Shown here in pieces: positions 43,045 to 52,236 of a stretch of 64,000 nt of DNA. This stretch comes from an uncultured Muribaculaceae bacterium (GTDB taxonomy: Bacteria; Bacteroidota; Bacteroidia; Bacteroidales; Muribaculaceae), in assembly GCA_958436175.1 (NCBI GenBank), contig CAUBJF010000002.1, forward strand, positions 401,182 through 465,181, read 5' to 3'. The translations under genes and the position numbers were made by a program. The notes under the pieces are model-generated. The model was not told where the DNA came from and made no database searches. It saw only the letters and a program-made list of their open reading frames with translations. Within the stretch, counting starts at the first letter, position 1; every line of letters begins with the position of its first letter.

Positions 43045-43923
43045 ATGTGGGTAGGACTTGCTGTGCTGTCGGCCTTGTGCCTGGGTTTCTATGATGTAGC
43101 CAAGAAAATATCTCTACGTGACAACAACGTTCTCGCCGTGCTCTTCCTCAACACGGTATTCTGTTCCCTGCTGATGTCGCCTGTACTTATAGGCGGTATC
43201 TGTGTCGGCAATTATGGTCTGGGCAATGATATCGGTGGTCACCTACGCATCATTCTCAAGGCTGCTATCGTGCTTTCATCATGGCTGATGGGATATTTCA
43301 GCATCAAGCATCTCCCACTTACCATTGCAGGTCCCGTCAATGCTTCGCGGCCTGTGATGGTGCTCGTCGGCGCTCTGATCATCTTTGGCGAACGACTGAA
43401 CCTCATGCAGTGGGTCGGAGTACTGTTAGGTTTCTTCTCGCTTTTCTTCATCAGCCGTATTGGGCGCCGCGAAGGTTTCGACAAAGGCAAAAGCCGCTGG
43501 CTATGGCTCAGCATAGGAGCAGCCTTCATGGGCGCAGTCAGTGCCCTGTACGACAAATACCTCATGGGCAGCTACAAACCCACAGAGGTACAGGCATGGT
43601 ATACTTTCTATCAGATGCTGATGATGGGTTCGGCGATATTACTGATATCGGGAGGTATGAAAGGAGGCGACAAGTTCCGCTGGCGCTGGAGCATCGTCCT
43701 CATTTCAGTTTTCCTCACAGTCGCCGACCTCGCTTATTTCTATGCTTTGTCCTTACAGGGAGCGATGGTTGCCGTGGTTTCGATGATACGTCGCGGCAGT
43801 GTCATCGTCTCCTTCGTCTACGGTGTCGTCGTGCTTCATGAGAAGAACGTAGTGCGCAAGAGCATAGACCTTGCCATCTTACTGGTTGGTCTCGTATTCC
43901 TCGTTTTAGGATCTTTAGACTAA
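43045..43923 (+). CDS. EamA/DMT-family transporter
   Basis: A 292-residue membrane protein with about ten predicted helices in two EamA repeats (about 1-135 and 150-292). Typical segments: LPLTIAGPVNASRPVMVLVGALIIFGERLN (split near 90-120) and GAMVAVVSMIRRGSVIVSFVYG (near 238-260), each followed by a short glutamate-containing loop. The substrate is unknown; relatives export amino acids, nucleotides or other metabolites. Its stop lies 9 bp inside the convergent hisS gene. Confidence 0.85.
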   Translation: MWVGLAVLSALCLGFYDVAKKISLRDNNVLAVLFLNTVFCSLLMSPVLIGGICVGNYGLGNDIGGHLRIILKAAIVLSSWLMGYFSIKHLPLTIAGPVNASRPVMVLVGALIIFGERLNLMQWVGVLLGFFSLFFISRIGRREGFDKGKSRWLWLSIGAAFMGAVSALYDKYLMGSYKPTEVQAWYTFYQMLMMGSAILLISGGMKGGDKFRWRWSIVLISVFLTVADLAYFYALSLQGAMVAVVSMIRRGSVIVSFVYGVVVLHEKNVVRKSIDLAILLVGLVFLVLGSLD

Positions 43924-45276
43924 GAAGTCGGCAAGAGCTTCAGCTGCGACTGTCTGCTGCTCGCCAGTAGCCATGTTCTTAAGACTCACGGTGCCATTGG
44001 CGAGCTCTGTTTCACCTATCATAGCGAAATAGGGAATACCGTTGGCGTCGGCGAAACCAAGCTGCTTCTTCATCTTAGCGGCATCGGGATAGACTTCAGC
44101 CGCGATATTCTTGCCCCGCAGTTCCTTGACTATCTTCAGCGAGGCGAGAGCCTCTGCCGGGCCGAAGTTTGCGAAGAGAACCTTCGTCGAGCGAGCCGTG
44201 TCCTTGGGGAAGAGGTCGAGTGCAAGCAGAACATCATAGATGCGGTCGGCACCGAAGGAGATGCCCACACCCGAGATACCTCCAAGTCCGAACACACCAG
44301 TGAGGTTGTCGTAACGACCACCGCCCGAGATACTGCCCATAGGGGTATCAAGGGCTTTGACTTCGATGATTGTGCCGGTGTAATAGTTGAGGCCGCGGGC
44401 GAGCGACACGTCAAGGTCGAGCTGGGCATCCAGACCAAGCGCAAGGACAGAATCGACAACCGTGCGTAGTTCTTCAACTCCCTTGGTGCCTGTCTCGCTT
44501 GTAGCGAGCAAGGTCGACATCTGCGCGAGACGTTCGGTAGTAGTACCGGATATTTCGAGAATGGGTCGCAACGCGGCAATAGCCTCACTGCTGAGACCAC
44601 GTTCTGCAAGCTCTTCGTTCACCTTCTCGATACCGATTTTGTCGATTTTGTCGATGGCTACCGTAATATCAATAAGCTTATCGGGCTCACCTATAAGTTC
44701 GGCGATTCCGGCTAATACCTTTCTGTTGTTGAGCTTGATAGCAACACGTACCTTGAGACGACGGAACACCTCGTCGATCATGCCGATAAGCTCGACCTCG
44801 TTGAGAAGCGAATCGGACCCTACGACATCGGCATCGCACTGATAGAATTCGCGGTAGCGGCCTTTCTGCGGACGATCGGCGCGCCATACGGGCTGTATCT
44901 GGAAGCGCTTGAAAGGCAGCTGTATTTCCTCGCGGTGCTGCACGACGAAACGTGCGAATGGCACCGTCAGGTCGTAGCGCAAGCCGCGGTCTGCAATCTT
45001 GGGAGTGAGCTTTACATAGTCTCGGCTCTCGAGTAGGGCATCGTCGATACCCCTGAGATAGTCGCCCGAATTGAGTACCTTGAAGAGGAGCTTGTCGCCC
45101 TCCTCTCCGTACTTACCCATCAAGGTACTAAGGTTTTCAAGTGCCGGTGTCTCGATCTGACGGTAACCGTAGAGACGGAATACATCTCGGATAGTATCGA
45201 AGATATAGTTACGCCGTGCCATTTCGACCGGCGAGAAGTCGCGTGTGCCCTTAGGGGTGGATGGTTTGCTTGCCAT
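43915..45276 (-). CDS. hisS: Histidyl-tRNA synthetase
   Basis: A 453-residue class II aminoacyl-tRNA synthetase. Motifs: GTRDFSPVEMARRNYIFDTI (N-terminus, motif 1 region), YDLTVPFARFVVQH, REFYQCDADVVG (motif 2), RGLNYYTGTIIE (histidine-binding loop, about 295-306), GGRYDNLTG and GVGISFGADRI (motif 3), then the anticodon-binding domain. Complete and of normal length. Its promoter is divergent from mutA; its 3' end overlaps the EamA gene. Confidence 0.97.
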   Translation of the reverse strand: MASKPSTPKGTRDFSPVEMARRNYIFDTIRDVFRLYGYRQIETPALENLSTLMGKYGEEGDKLLFKVLNSGDYLRGIDDALLESRDYVKLTPKIADRGLRYDLTVPFARFVVQHREEIQLPFKRFQIQPVWRADRPQKGRYREFYQCDADVVGSDSLLNEVELIGMIDEVFRRLKVRVAIKLNNRKVLAGIAELIGEPDKLIDITVAIDKIDKIGIEKVNEELAERGLSSEAIAALRPILEISGTTTERLAQMSTLLATSETGTKGVEELRTVVDSVLALGLDAQLDLDVSLARGLNYYTGTIIEVKALDTPMGSISGGGRYDNLTGVFGLGGISGVGISFGADRIYDVLLALDLFPKDTARSTKVLFANFGPAEALASLKIVKELRGKNIAAEVYPDAAKMKKQLGFADANGIPYFAMIGETELANGTVSLKNMATGEQQTVAAEALADFLV

Positions 45277-45295
45277 GGTAAATGTGTTTTGATTG

Positions 45296-45303
45296 CAAAA
45301 TTA
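45296..45303 (-). promoter_or_regulatory. -7 promoter box of hisS
   Basis: On the minus strand TAATTTTG, matching TAnnTTTG, 20 bp upstream of the hisS start. Confidence 0.55.
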
Positions 45304-45313
45304 GCAAAAATGT

Positions 45314-45344
45314 TTTGAGGAGTGAAATCTAATTAGTATTTTTG
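45314..45344 (+). promoter_or_regulatory. Promoter of mutAB
   Basis: TTTG (45314-45317), 19-bp spacer, TATTTTTG (45337-45344). Transcription would start near 45351, leaving about 80 nt of leader before the ATG at 45433. Confidence 0.7.
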
Positions 45345-45432
45345 CCCTTGAAAGCGGCCTTTGAAATCCATTGTGTCCGCCCATAACCTAAATCGAACCG
45401 GAAAAATACAGATACAACATATTTCATATTTT

Positions 45433-47277
45433 ATGGCAGAAGAAAAAGAAAGATTGTTCGACCAGTTTCCCGAGGTGAGCTATCAAGAATGGCGAGCCAA
45501 GGTAGAAGCCGACCTGAAAGGTGCTGACTTCGACAAAAAGCTGGTCTGGCGTACTAACGAAGGCTTCAATGTGCAGCCCGTCTACCGCGCCGAAGACATC
45601 GCAGGTCTTAAAACAACCGATTCATTACCCGGACAGTATCCCTACGTCCGCGGTACACGAACAGACAACGAATGGCTCTCTCGCCAGAACATCGTAGCCG
45701 ACACTCCCGAGCAGGCCAACACCATCGCTCTCGATGTCCTCAACAAAGGTATCAATTCACTCGGTTTCAAGGTTGCAGAACCAGCCGACGTTCCCGTCCT
45801 TCTCAAGGGTATCACCCTCAGTGCAGTCGAAATCAACCTAAGCTCATGCCCTCGCAAGGCTGCTGCTGTAGCTGAAGAACTCGTCAAGCTCGTCAAGGAG
45901 CAAGGTTGCGAAGACACATTCAAAGGTTCAGTTACCTATAATCCCCTCCGTCGCAACCTCAAGCACGGCGTAGAAGGTGTCGACAAAGAAGCAATCGTTG
46001 CCGAAGCTTGCAAAATTCTTGATATCGTAGCTCCCGTCAAAGGTCTCCGCTGCCTCGATGTAGACTCCGCCGTTCTTGCCAACGCTGGTGCTTACATCTA
46101 CCAGGAACTCGGCTATGCCCTCTCCTGGGGTGCCGACTGGATGACTCTGCTCACCGAAGCTGGCCGCAGCGCTGATGAGGTTGCAAACCGCATCAAGTTC
46201 AATATGTGCGTTTCCTCGAATTTCTTCATGGAAATCGCCAAGTTCCGCGCTGCCCGTATGCTCTGGGCCCAGATTGTGGAAATGTACAAGCCCGAGTCTA
46301 TCGACTCCGCCAAGATGATGGTCTGCGCAACTACATCGCTCTACAACCAGACTATCTACGACGCTCATGTCAACCTTCTCCGCAGCCAGACAGAGACTTT
46401 CTCCGCTTGCGTTGCCGGTGTTGACTCCATCGTCGTTACTCCCTTCGATGTAGCATACAAGAAACCCGACGAGTTCTCCGAACGTATCGCTCGCAACCAG
46501 CAGTTCCTCCTCAAGGAAGAAAGCCATATGGACAAGGTTGTCGACCCCGCCGGTGGCAGCTACTATGTAGAGATGCTCACAGTCGCTATCGCCAACGAAG
46601 CCTGGAAGCTCTTCATTGCTACTGAAGAAAACGGTTTCTTTGCTGCCGTAGGCGAAGGCAAGGTTCAGGCCGCTGTCAACGAAAGCGCCAAGAAGCGTCA
46701 TACCGACGTTGCCCGTCGCAAAGAAATCCTCCTCGGTACCAACCAGTATCCGAATATCAACGAGAAAGCAGCCGGCAAGATCGAAAAGACCGAAGGCTGC
46801 CACTGCGGATGCAGCACCGAAAAAGGCCCGAACGCACTGAATACAAAACGCGCCGCTTCCGACTTCGAAGAGCTCCGTCTCGCCACAGAGGCAGCAGCAA
46901 AGCGCCCCAAGGTGTTCATGCTCACCATCGGCAATCTCGCCATGCGTCTTGCCCGTGCTCAGTTCTCGACCAACTTCTTCGGCTGTGCCGGTTATGAGAT
47001 TATCGACAATCTCGGCTTCAATACCGTTGAAGAAGGTGTCGACGCAGCCCTCGCGAAGGGTGCCGACGTTATCGTCCTCTGCTCCAGCGACGACGAATAT
47101 GCCGAGCTCGCTCCCTCTGCATTCAAGTACCTCGATGGCCGCGCCGAATTCGTCGTTGCCGGTGCCCCCGTCTGCATGGACGACCTCAAGGCTGTCGGAA
47201 TAAAGGACTTCGTCCACGTTCGCTGCAACGTCCTCGACACGCTCCGCGATTTCAATGCACGTCTCCTTAATAAATAA
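45433..47277 (+). CDS. mutA: Methylmalonyl-CoA mutase small subunit
   Basis: A 614-residue subunit of the B12-dependent mutase that interconverts succinyl-CoA and methylmalonyl-CoA. The mutase barrel fills about 1-450 (VSYQEWRAKVEADLKGADFD, YPYVRGTR, ITLSAVEINLS, CVSSNFFMEIAKFRAARMLW). The C-terminal B12-like domain (about 490-614) lacks the cobalamin-binding DxHxxG, as expected for the non-catalytic subunit. A cysteine/histidine-rich insert GCHCGCSTEKG (about 457-467) lies in the linker and could bind a metal. I start it at 45433; an upstream TTG start is unlikely. mutB follows by 21 bp. Confidence 0.94.
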   Translation: MAEEKERLFDQFPEVSYQEWRAKVEADLKGADFDKKLVWRTNEGFNVQPVYRAEDIAGLKTTDSLPGQYPYVRGTRTDNEWLSRQNIVADTPEQANTIALDVLNKGINSLGFKVAEPADVPVLLKGITLSAVEINLSSCPRKAAAVAEELVKLVKEQGCEDTFKGSVTYNPLRRNLKHGVEGVDKEAIVAEACKILDIVAPVKGLRCLDVDSAVLANAGAYIYQELGYALSWGADWMTLLTEAGRSADEVANRIKFNMCVSSNFFMEIAKFRAARMLWAQIVEMYKPESIDSAKMMVCATTSLYNQTIYDAHVNLLRSQTETFSACVAGVDSIVVTPFDVAYKKPDEFSERIARNQQFLLKEESHMDKVVDPAGGSYYVEMLTVAIANEAWKLFIATEENGFFAAVGEGKVQAAVNESAKKRHTDVARRKEILLGTNQYPNINEKAAGKIEKTEGCHCGCSTEKGPNALNTKRAASDFEELRLATEAAAKRPKVFMLTIGNLAMRLARAQFSTNFFGCAGYEIIDNLGFNTVEEGVDAALAKGADVIVLCSSDDEYAELAPSAFKYLDGRAEFVVAGAPVCMDDLKAVGIKDFVHVRCNVLDTLRDFNARLLNK

Positions 47278-47298
47278 AAAGTCTCAGCCAACATTACT

Positions 47299-49428
47299 AT
47301 GAAACCCGATTTTAAAACTATCGACATTACGGCCGGGACGACAGGCCCCGTTCCTGCAGCGGTGGCTACAGAAGACTGGACTACTCCCGAACTTATCCCC
47401 GTAAAACCCATATACACAAAGTCTGACCTCGAAGGCCTGGAACACCTCAACTTTATGTCCGGTATTCCTCCCTATCTTCGTGGCCCGTACAGCGCAATGT
47501 ACCCCCTGCGTCCCTGGACCATCCGTCAGTACGCAGGCTTCTCGACTGCTGCCGAATCAAACGCCTTCTACCGCCGCAACCTCGCTTCCGGCCAGAAAGG
47601 TCTTTCGGTAGCATTCGACCTTGCCACACACCGTGGCTACGACGCTGACCACGAACGCGTTGTCGGCGACGTCGGCAAAGCAGGTGTTTCCATCTGCTCT
47701 GTTGAAGACATGAAGGTACTCTTCGACGGTATTCCCCTGAATAAGATGTCCGTCTCGATGACCATGAACGGTGCCGTTCTCCCCGTACTTGCTTTCTATA
47801 TCAACGCCGGCCTCGAACAAGGCGCCAAGCTCGAAGAAATGGCAGGTACAATCCAGAACGATATCCTCAAGGAATTCATGGTGCGCAACACATATATCTA
47901 TCCGCCTGAATTCTCGATGCGTATCATCGCCGACATCTTCGAATACACTTCACAGAACATGCCGAAGTTCAACTCGATTTCGATTTCCGGCTACCATATG
48001 CAGGAAGCAGGCGCAACCTGCGACATCGAGCTTGCCTACACACTCGCCGACGGTCTCGAATATCTCCGCGCCGGTGTCAACGCAGGCATGGATATCGATG
48101 CTTTCGCTCCCCGTCTGTCCTTCTTCTGGGCAATCGGCATGAACTACTTCATGGAAGTTGCCAAGATGCGCGCCGCACGTATGCTCTGGGCCAAGATTGT
48201 CAAGCAGTTCAACCCCAAGAACCCCAAATCGCTCGCCCTGCGTACGCACTCACAGACATCTGGCTGGTCGCTCACCGAGCAGGATCCTTTCAACAACGTA
48301 GGCCGTACATGTATCGAGGCCATGGGTGCCGCTCTCGGTCATACCCAGAGTCTCCACACCAACGCTCTCGATGAAGCTATCGCTCTCCCGACCGATTTCT
48401 CCGCACGTATCGCCCGTAACACACAGATTTACATCCAGGAAGAGACCCAGGTTACACGTGCCATCGACCCGTGGGGCGGTTCCTACTATGTAGAAGCCCT
48501 CACCAACGAGATCGCTCACCGCGCCTGGGAACACATCCAGGAAATCGAGAAACTCGGCGGTATGGCAAAGGCTATCGAGACCGGTCTTCCGAAGCTCCGC
48601 ATCGAAGAAGCTTCTGCCCGTACCCAGGCTCGCATCGACTCCGGTCGCCAAACTATCGTCGGTATCAACAAATACCGCCTCGACCATGAGGATCCCATCG
48701 ATATCCTCGAAATCGACAACACCGAGGTACGCCGCGAACAGATCGAACGCCTCAACGATGTCAAGGCACACCGCGACGAAGCCAAAGTCAAGGAAGCTCT
48801 TGCCGCTATCACAGAATGTGTACGCACCAAGGAAGGCAACCTCCTCGACCTCGCTGTCAAAGCTGCCGGCCTCCGTGCTACCCTCGGCGAAATATCCGAT
48901 GCCTGCGAAGAAGTCGTAGGACGTTATAAAGCTGTAATCAGAACAATTTCAGGCGTGTACTCAAGCGAAACAAAACAAGACCCCGATTTCATCCGCGCCC
49001 AGCAGATGACTGCCGAATTCGCTAAACGCGAAGGTCGTCAGCCCCGTATCATGATAGCAAAAATGGGCCAGGACGGTCACGACCGTGGTGCTAAGGTAGT
49101 GGCCACAGGTTATGCCGACTGCGGCTTTGACGTGGATATGGGACCTCTGTTCCAGACTCCTGCCGAAGCAGCACGTATGGCGGTCGAGAACGATGTCCAC
49201 ATCCTCGGCGTCTCGTCTCTTGCAGCCGGTCATAAGACACTCATCCCGCAGGTTATCGAAGAGCTTAAAAAGCTCGGTCGCGAAGACATCCTTGTAACTG
49301 CAGGCGGTGTCATTCCGGCACAGGACTACGACTTCCTCTACAAGGCAGGCGTAGCCGCAATCTTCGGTCCCGGCACACGTATTCCTGTGTCCGCTATCAA
49401 GATGCTTGAAATCCTCAACGCAGAATAA
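47299..49428 (+). CDS. mutB: Methylmalonyl-CoA mutase large (catalytic) subunit
   Basis: A 709-residue catalytic subunit. Barrel motifs: RPWTIRQYAGFSTAAESNAFYRRNL (split near 71-95), GLSVAFDLATHRGYDADH, VSVSMTMNGAVLPVLAFYI, and SGYHMQEAGATCDIELAYTLADG (near 231-253). The C-terminal cobalamin domain carries GQDGHDRGAKVVATGYADCGFD near 590-612, with the lower-ligand histidine in DGHDRG. With mutA, the epimerase and the Na+-pumping decarboxylase it forms the succinate-to-propionate route. Confidence 0.97.
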   Translation: MKPDFKTIDITAGTTGPVPAAVATEDWTTPELIPVKPIYTKSDLEGLEHLNFMSGIPPYLRGPYSAMYPLRPWTIRQYAGFSTAAESNAFYRRNLASGQKGLSVAFDLATHRGYDADHERVVGDVGKAGVSICSVEDMKVLFDGIPLNKMSVSMTMNGAVLPVLAFYINAGLEQGAKLEEMAGTIQNDILKEFMVRNTYIYPPEFSMRIIADIFEYTSQNMPKFNSISISGYHMQEAGATCDIELAYTLADGLEYLRAGVNAGMDIDAFAPRLSFFWAIGMNYFMEVAKMRAARMLWAKIVKQFNPKNPKSLALRTHSQTSGWSLTEQDPFNNVGRTCIEAMGAALGHTQSLHTNALDEAIALPTDFSARIARNTQIYIQEETQVTRAIDPWGGSYYVEALTNEIAHRAWEHIQEIEKLGGMAKAIETGLPKLRIEEASARTQARIDSGRQTIVGINKYRLDHEDPIDILEIDNTEVRREQIERLNDVKAHRDEAKVKEALAAITECVRTKEGNLLDLAVKAAGLRATLGEISDACEEVVGRYKAVIRTISGVYSSETKQDPDFIRAQQMTAEFAKREGRQPRIMIAKMGQDGHDRGAKVVATGYADCGFDVDMGPLFQTPAEAARMAVENDVHILGVSSLAAGHKTLIPQVIEELKKLGREDILVTAGGVIPAQDYDFLYKAGVAAIFGPGTRIPVSAIKMLEILNAE

Positions 49429-49447
49429 TCATTCTCATTGATTCCCA

Positions 49448-49514
49448 AGAGTCTTCTTCCCCCTTCTGAAGACTCTGTAGCAAGCCCCGGATGTCGCGAT
49501 GACAACCGGGGCTT
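49448..49514. terminator. Tandem hairpins between convergent mutB and the PspC gene
   Basis: AGAGTCTTC (49448-49456) pairs with GAAGACTCT (49468-49476), and AAGCCCCGG (49482-49490) with CCGGGGCTT (49506-49514). Neither has a strong T-run, so termination is likely but direction is uncertain. Confidence 0.45.
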
Positions 49515-49544
49515 CCAGCTATAGTAATCTTGCAGACCGTATTA

Positions 49545-50624
49545 TCAGAAGGTATTGGCGACCAGAGCCAATGCAATACCTATAGTGATTAAAATGACTT
49601 CCATTACAACTATTGTGATTTTTGTGTTGCGAGAGGCACCTGCACTGTTGAAGAGCACACAGCATGCTGCCCACAAAAGCGAGCCGAAAGCTATGAATCC
49701 AACAAGGAGCCATATCATTATGCAGGATACCATAGTGATTCCCAGCCCACTGTGGAAAGGTGCCGTCACAATATCCCATCCTAAAAAGAGGGTCAGGCAA
49801 ACACCCATTACAAGGAATGCTATCAAGCATCCGGCTGAGGCGATACCACCTATAATTCCTAAGAAACCCATAAGTACCTTGCCAAGAATGGAGAATACGC
49901 TCGAGAGAGTCGGAAGAGAATTTCCTTCATCAGCATCAACCGGTGGTATGGCCGGATTGTTGGCTATGACTGTCTGGCCAACAGTGTCGAGATTCACGGG
50001 GTCACCTCTCATCTCAAGCATACGGCGCGGTGTATTGGCTGCCGGGATCACCATCCACAGGATGAGATAGATGATAATACAGGGCCAGAAATAGGTACAC
50101 ACAGTAAGGACGATTGCCAACAGCCTCATAATGTTGGCATCCCAGCCCAGATAGGCCGCAAGACCACCGAGTACGCCTCCGAACACCTTGTTCTTAGTAC
50201 TTCTATAGAAACGCTTGCGCTTAGGATTGTTCTCGGGGGCTTTCTTTCTTTTGAATTTGTTGGAGGAGATGGAGAATGAGAATAGAGTGCCGTCATCGTC
50301 TTTTTTACTCTCTTCAGTCTCAGTTTCAACCTTGGGCGGCACGGTCTCTTCTTCAATTTCTTCTTCACCGGTGATTTCCTCAGGTCGACCCATTGTCTCG
50401 ATGACACGGCGTACGTCGTCGATTATTATCACGTTGGCACCCGAAGATATGCGCTCGTCGAAATGTTCGCGGATACGGCTCTCGATATCGCCGGCAATCT
50501 CAGCACCCTCCTCGCCATGAAATGTTTCCTTAAGCTGCCGTAGATAGTCCTGAAGCATCAGGTAGGCATCTTCGTCTATATAGAAAATCTGGCCGTCTAT
50601 ATTGGCCGGGTAAGTACGTTTCAT
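49545..50624 (-). CDS. PspC-domain membrane protein
   Basis: A 359-residue membrane protein. The cytoplasmic N-terminus (about 1-85) is rich in charged residues (GDIESRIREHFDERI, IDDVRRVIETMGRPEEIT), followed by an acidic linker, then a PspC domain (about 140-200: RSTKNKVFGGVLGGLAAYLGWD, FWPCIIIYLILWMVIP) and three or more further helices. PspC domains are tied to envelope stress responses. The start overlaps the end of the PadR gene by four bases, a common pairing in Bacteroidetes, so the PadR regulator probably controls it. Confidence 0.88.
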   Translation of the reverse strand: MKRTYPANIDGQIFYIDEDAYLMLQDYLRQLKETFHGEEGAEIAGDIESRIREHFDERISSGANVIIIDDVRRVIETMGRPEEITGEEEIEEETVPPKVETETEESKKDDDGTLFSFSISSNKFKRKKAPENNPKRKRFYRSTKNKVFGGVLGGLAAYLGWDANIMRLLAIVLTVCTYFWPCIIIYLILWMVIPAANTPRRMLEMRGDPVNLDTVGQTVIANNPAIPPVDADEGNSLPTLSSVFSILGKVLMGFLGIIGGIASAGCLIAFLVMGVCLTLFLGWDIVTAPFHSGLGITMVSCIMIWLLVGFIAFGSLLWAACCVLFNSAGASRNTKITIVVMEVILITIGIALALVANTF

Positions 50625-50977
50625 TCTTCTGTGGAGGTGTTAGTAGGTGTTGTTTGAATTAAAAAGTGATTGACTGTGTGGGAGATTTCATCCCACGACT
50701 TTCTCAGCTGCTCAAGAAAGGATTGACCCGTGGCTGTGATGGTATAGTACTTGCGTGGCGGCCCCGACGGCGACTCTTCCCAGCGGTAGGTCAGCAGTCC
50801 GTCGTTTTTAAGGCGCGTCAGCAGCGGGTAGAGAGTCCCTTCCATCACTATCAGATGGGCTTCCTTCATCTTCGAGATTATCTCGGAGGCATAGGCATCG
50901 CCACGGCTGAGTAGCAGGAGTACGCAGAACTCAAGCATCCCTTTGCGCATCTGAGATTTCAGATTGTCGATGTTCAT
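50621..50977 (-). CDS. PadR-family regulator
   Basis: A 118-residue winged-helix regulator: MRKGMLEFCVLLLLSRGDAYASEI (about 10-33), MEGTLYPLLTRLKNDGLLTYRWEESPSGPPRKYYTIT (split near 44-80) is the PadR signature. I start it at 50977 (MNIDNLKSQM), the usual family N-terminus. It is co-transcribed with the PspC-domain gene. PadR proteins repress their own operons through dyads; a candidate dyad lies upstream at 51102-51126. Confidence 0.9.
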   Translation of the reverse strand: MNIDNLKSQMRKGMLEFCVLLLLSRGDAYASEIISKMKEAHLIVMEGTLYPLLTRLKNDGLLTYRWEESPSGPPRKYYTITATGQSFLEQLRKSWDEISHTVNHFLIQTTPTNTSTEE

Positions 50978-51083
50978 CGCATTTGTTTTTTGTTTCTTCG
51001 TTCCTCCGGGGCCAGGCGATGGCACCGAAGGATAGGATAGTAATTATAGATTGTAGTTTTGTAGAGGTCTTTCTTTGACATCA

Positions 51084-51126
51084 CAAAATTACACATTCCC
51101 GAGGTACTATGCAATACAAAGTACCT
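51084..51126 (-). promoter_or_regulatory. PadR promoter with inverted repeat
   Basis: On the minus strand TAATTTTG (51084-51091) is the -7 box. Upstream, AGGTACT (51102-51108) and AGTACCT (51120-51126) form a perfect 7-bp inverted repeat with an 11-nt centre across the -33 region, a candidate PadR operator. About 60 further AT-rich bases to the IS show nothing else. Confidence 0.5.
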
Positions 51127-51187
51127 TACAACACTACAATTTAACAATCATTAACCCGATGCTCGGATCAATCCTAATACATATACT

Positions 51188-52213
51188 ACCTGTTGGGTGA
51201 ATTAGATTAGTGAATATTTTATCTGCCCAACCGGACGATGATTAACGAAATTGACATATTTCATGAACGTCAAAGCTGCGATTTTACCTGCCATGCGGGT
51301 AAAAAGACCGCAGGAATGTTTTGCGTAGTTTCGTATCATCATAAGATTATCGTTGAGCTGGGAGAATACGGTTTCTATGCGTTTGCGGAATCTCTTGTAT
51401 GCCCATACTGGCGACGCCAGTTTTTCTGGTTCAGCCGATATGGGACCTCAAGAGTAATTTCAGCTGTTTCAAAGAGTTTTTTCTGCACCTCAGCGCTAAG
51501 ATAGCCTTTGTCACCGAGCATCATGCAGTCGTGATGTTCCCAGCGAACATCCTTGAGATAATGGAGGTCATGAACGCTTGCCGCCGTCATGTCATAAGAA
51601 TGCATGACACCGCGTATGCCGCAGACTGCATGGAGCTTATATCCATAATAGTGCAGCCTTTGCGAGGCGAAATATCCCCACTCCGGAGAAGCATCAGCAT
51701 TGTCACGCCCCATTGCACAACGCTTCGCTCTTGCGTTCTGACAGACCTTTACGGGCTTGAAATCAATACAGAACACATCCTCGGAACCGTCAATGGAGAC
51801 AGCCACATCCTTGCGAATTTCTTCGGCAAGCCGCGCCGTCAGCTTACGTCGGGCATTGAACTGCCGGCGGCTTATAAGGTTGGGCAAATCGTCCTTGCAC
51901 TCATGGTGCAGACGATGCAAAAGGAGATTTTCACTGTCGAATCCAAAAGCCTCAGCCGTTATACCGAGAGCCACGATCTCGAGATCGGAGAACTTTGGAA
52001 CAACACCGCATCGGGGCACATTTCCGAGTTCATTCACACGATTTTGGGCTAAATCCTTGCAGATTCCGAGGATTCTGACGAAATTTGCTATGAAGTTGCG
52101 CATAAGCAGATAAATAGCATTCAACGGTTTGGTCACCATTAAATCACTAAAAATTAGCGATATGTGCAACTTTTTCATTTATAAATATTTGGATTCTTAA
52201 TTCAACCAACGAG
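51188..52213 (-). mobile_element. IS982-like insertion sequence, copy 1
   Basis: A 1,026-bp element present again at 57991-59016. Imperfect terminal inverted repeats: left ACCTGTTGGGTGAATTA, right (read inward) CTCGTTGGTTGAATTA, about 13 of 16 matching. Its transposase runs on the minus strand. No exact target duplication is visible next to this copy. It lies 23 bp downstream of the receptor stop codon at 52237. Confidence 0.88.
51202..52178 (-). pseudogene. IS982-family transposase in two frames, copy 1
   Basis: The first frame gives 267 residues (51375-52178) with two catalytic aspartates: D139 in FCIDFKPVKVC and D223 in MMLGDKGYL. It then hits a stop. The C-terminal part, about 65 residues with RKRIETVFSQL carrying the catalytic glutamate and the tail VGQIKYSLI, continues in the -1 frame to 51202. 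The codons CAG AAA AAC just before the switch could be a slip site. Either a programmed -1 shift or a disabling single-base change would explain this; the second copy has the same break. Confidence 0.8.
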
Positions 52214-52236
52214 CACTAATATATAAATTGGGCATT

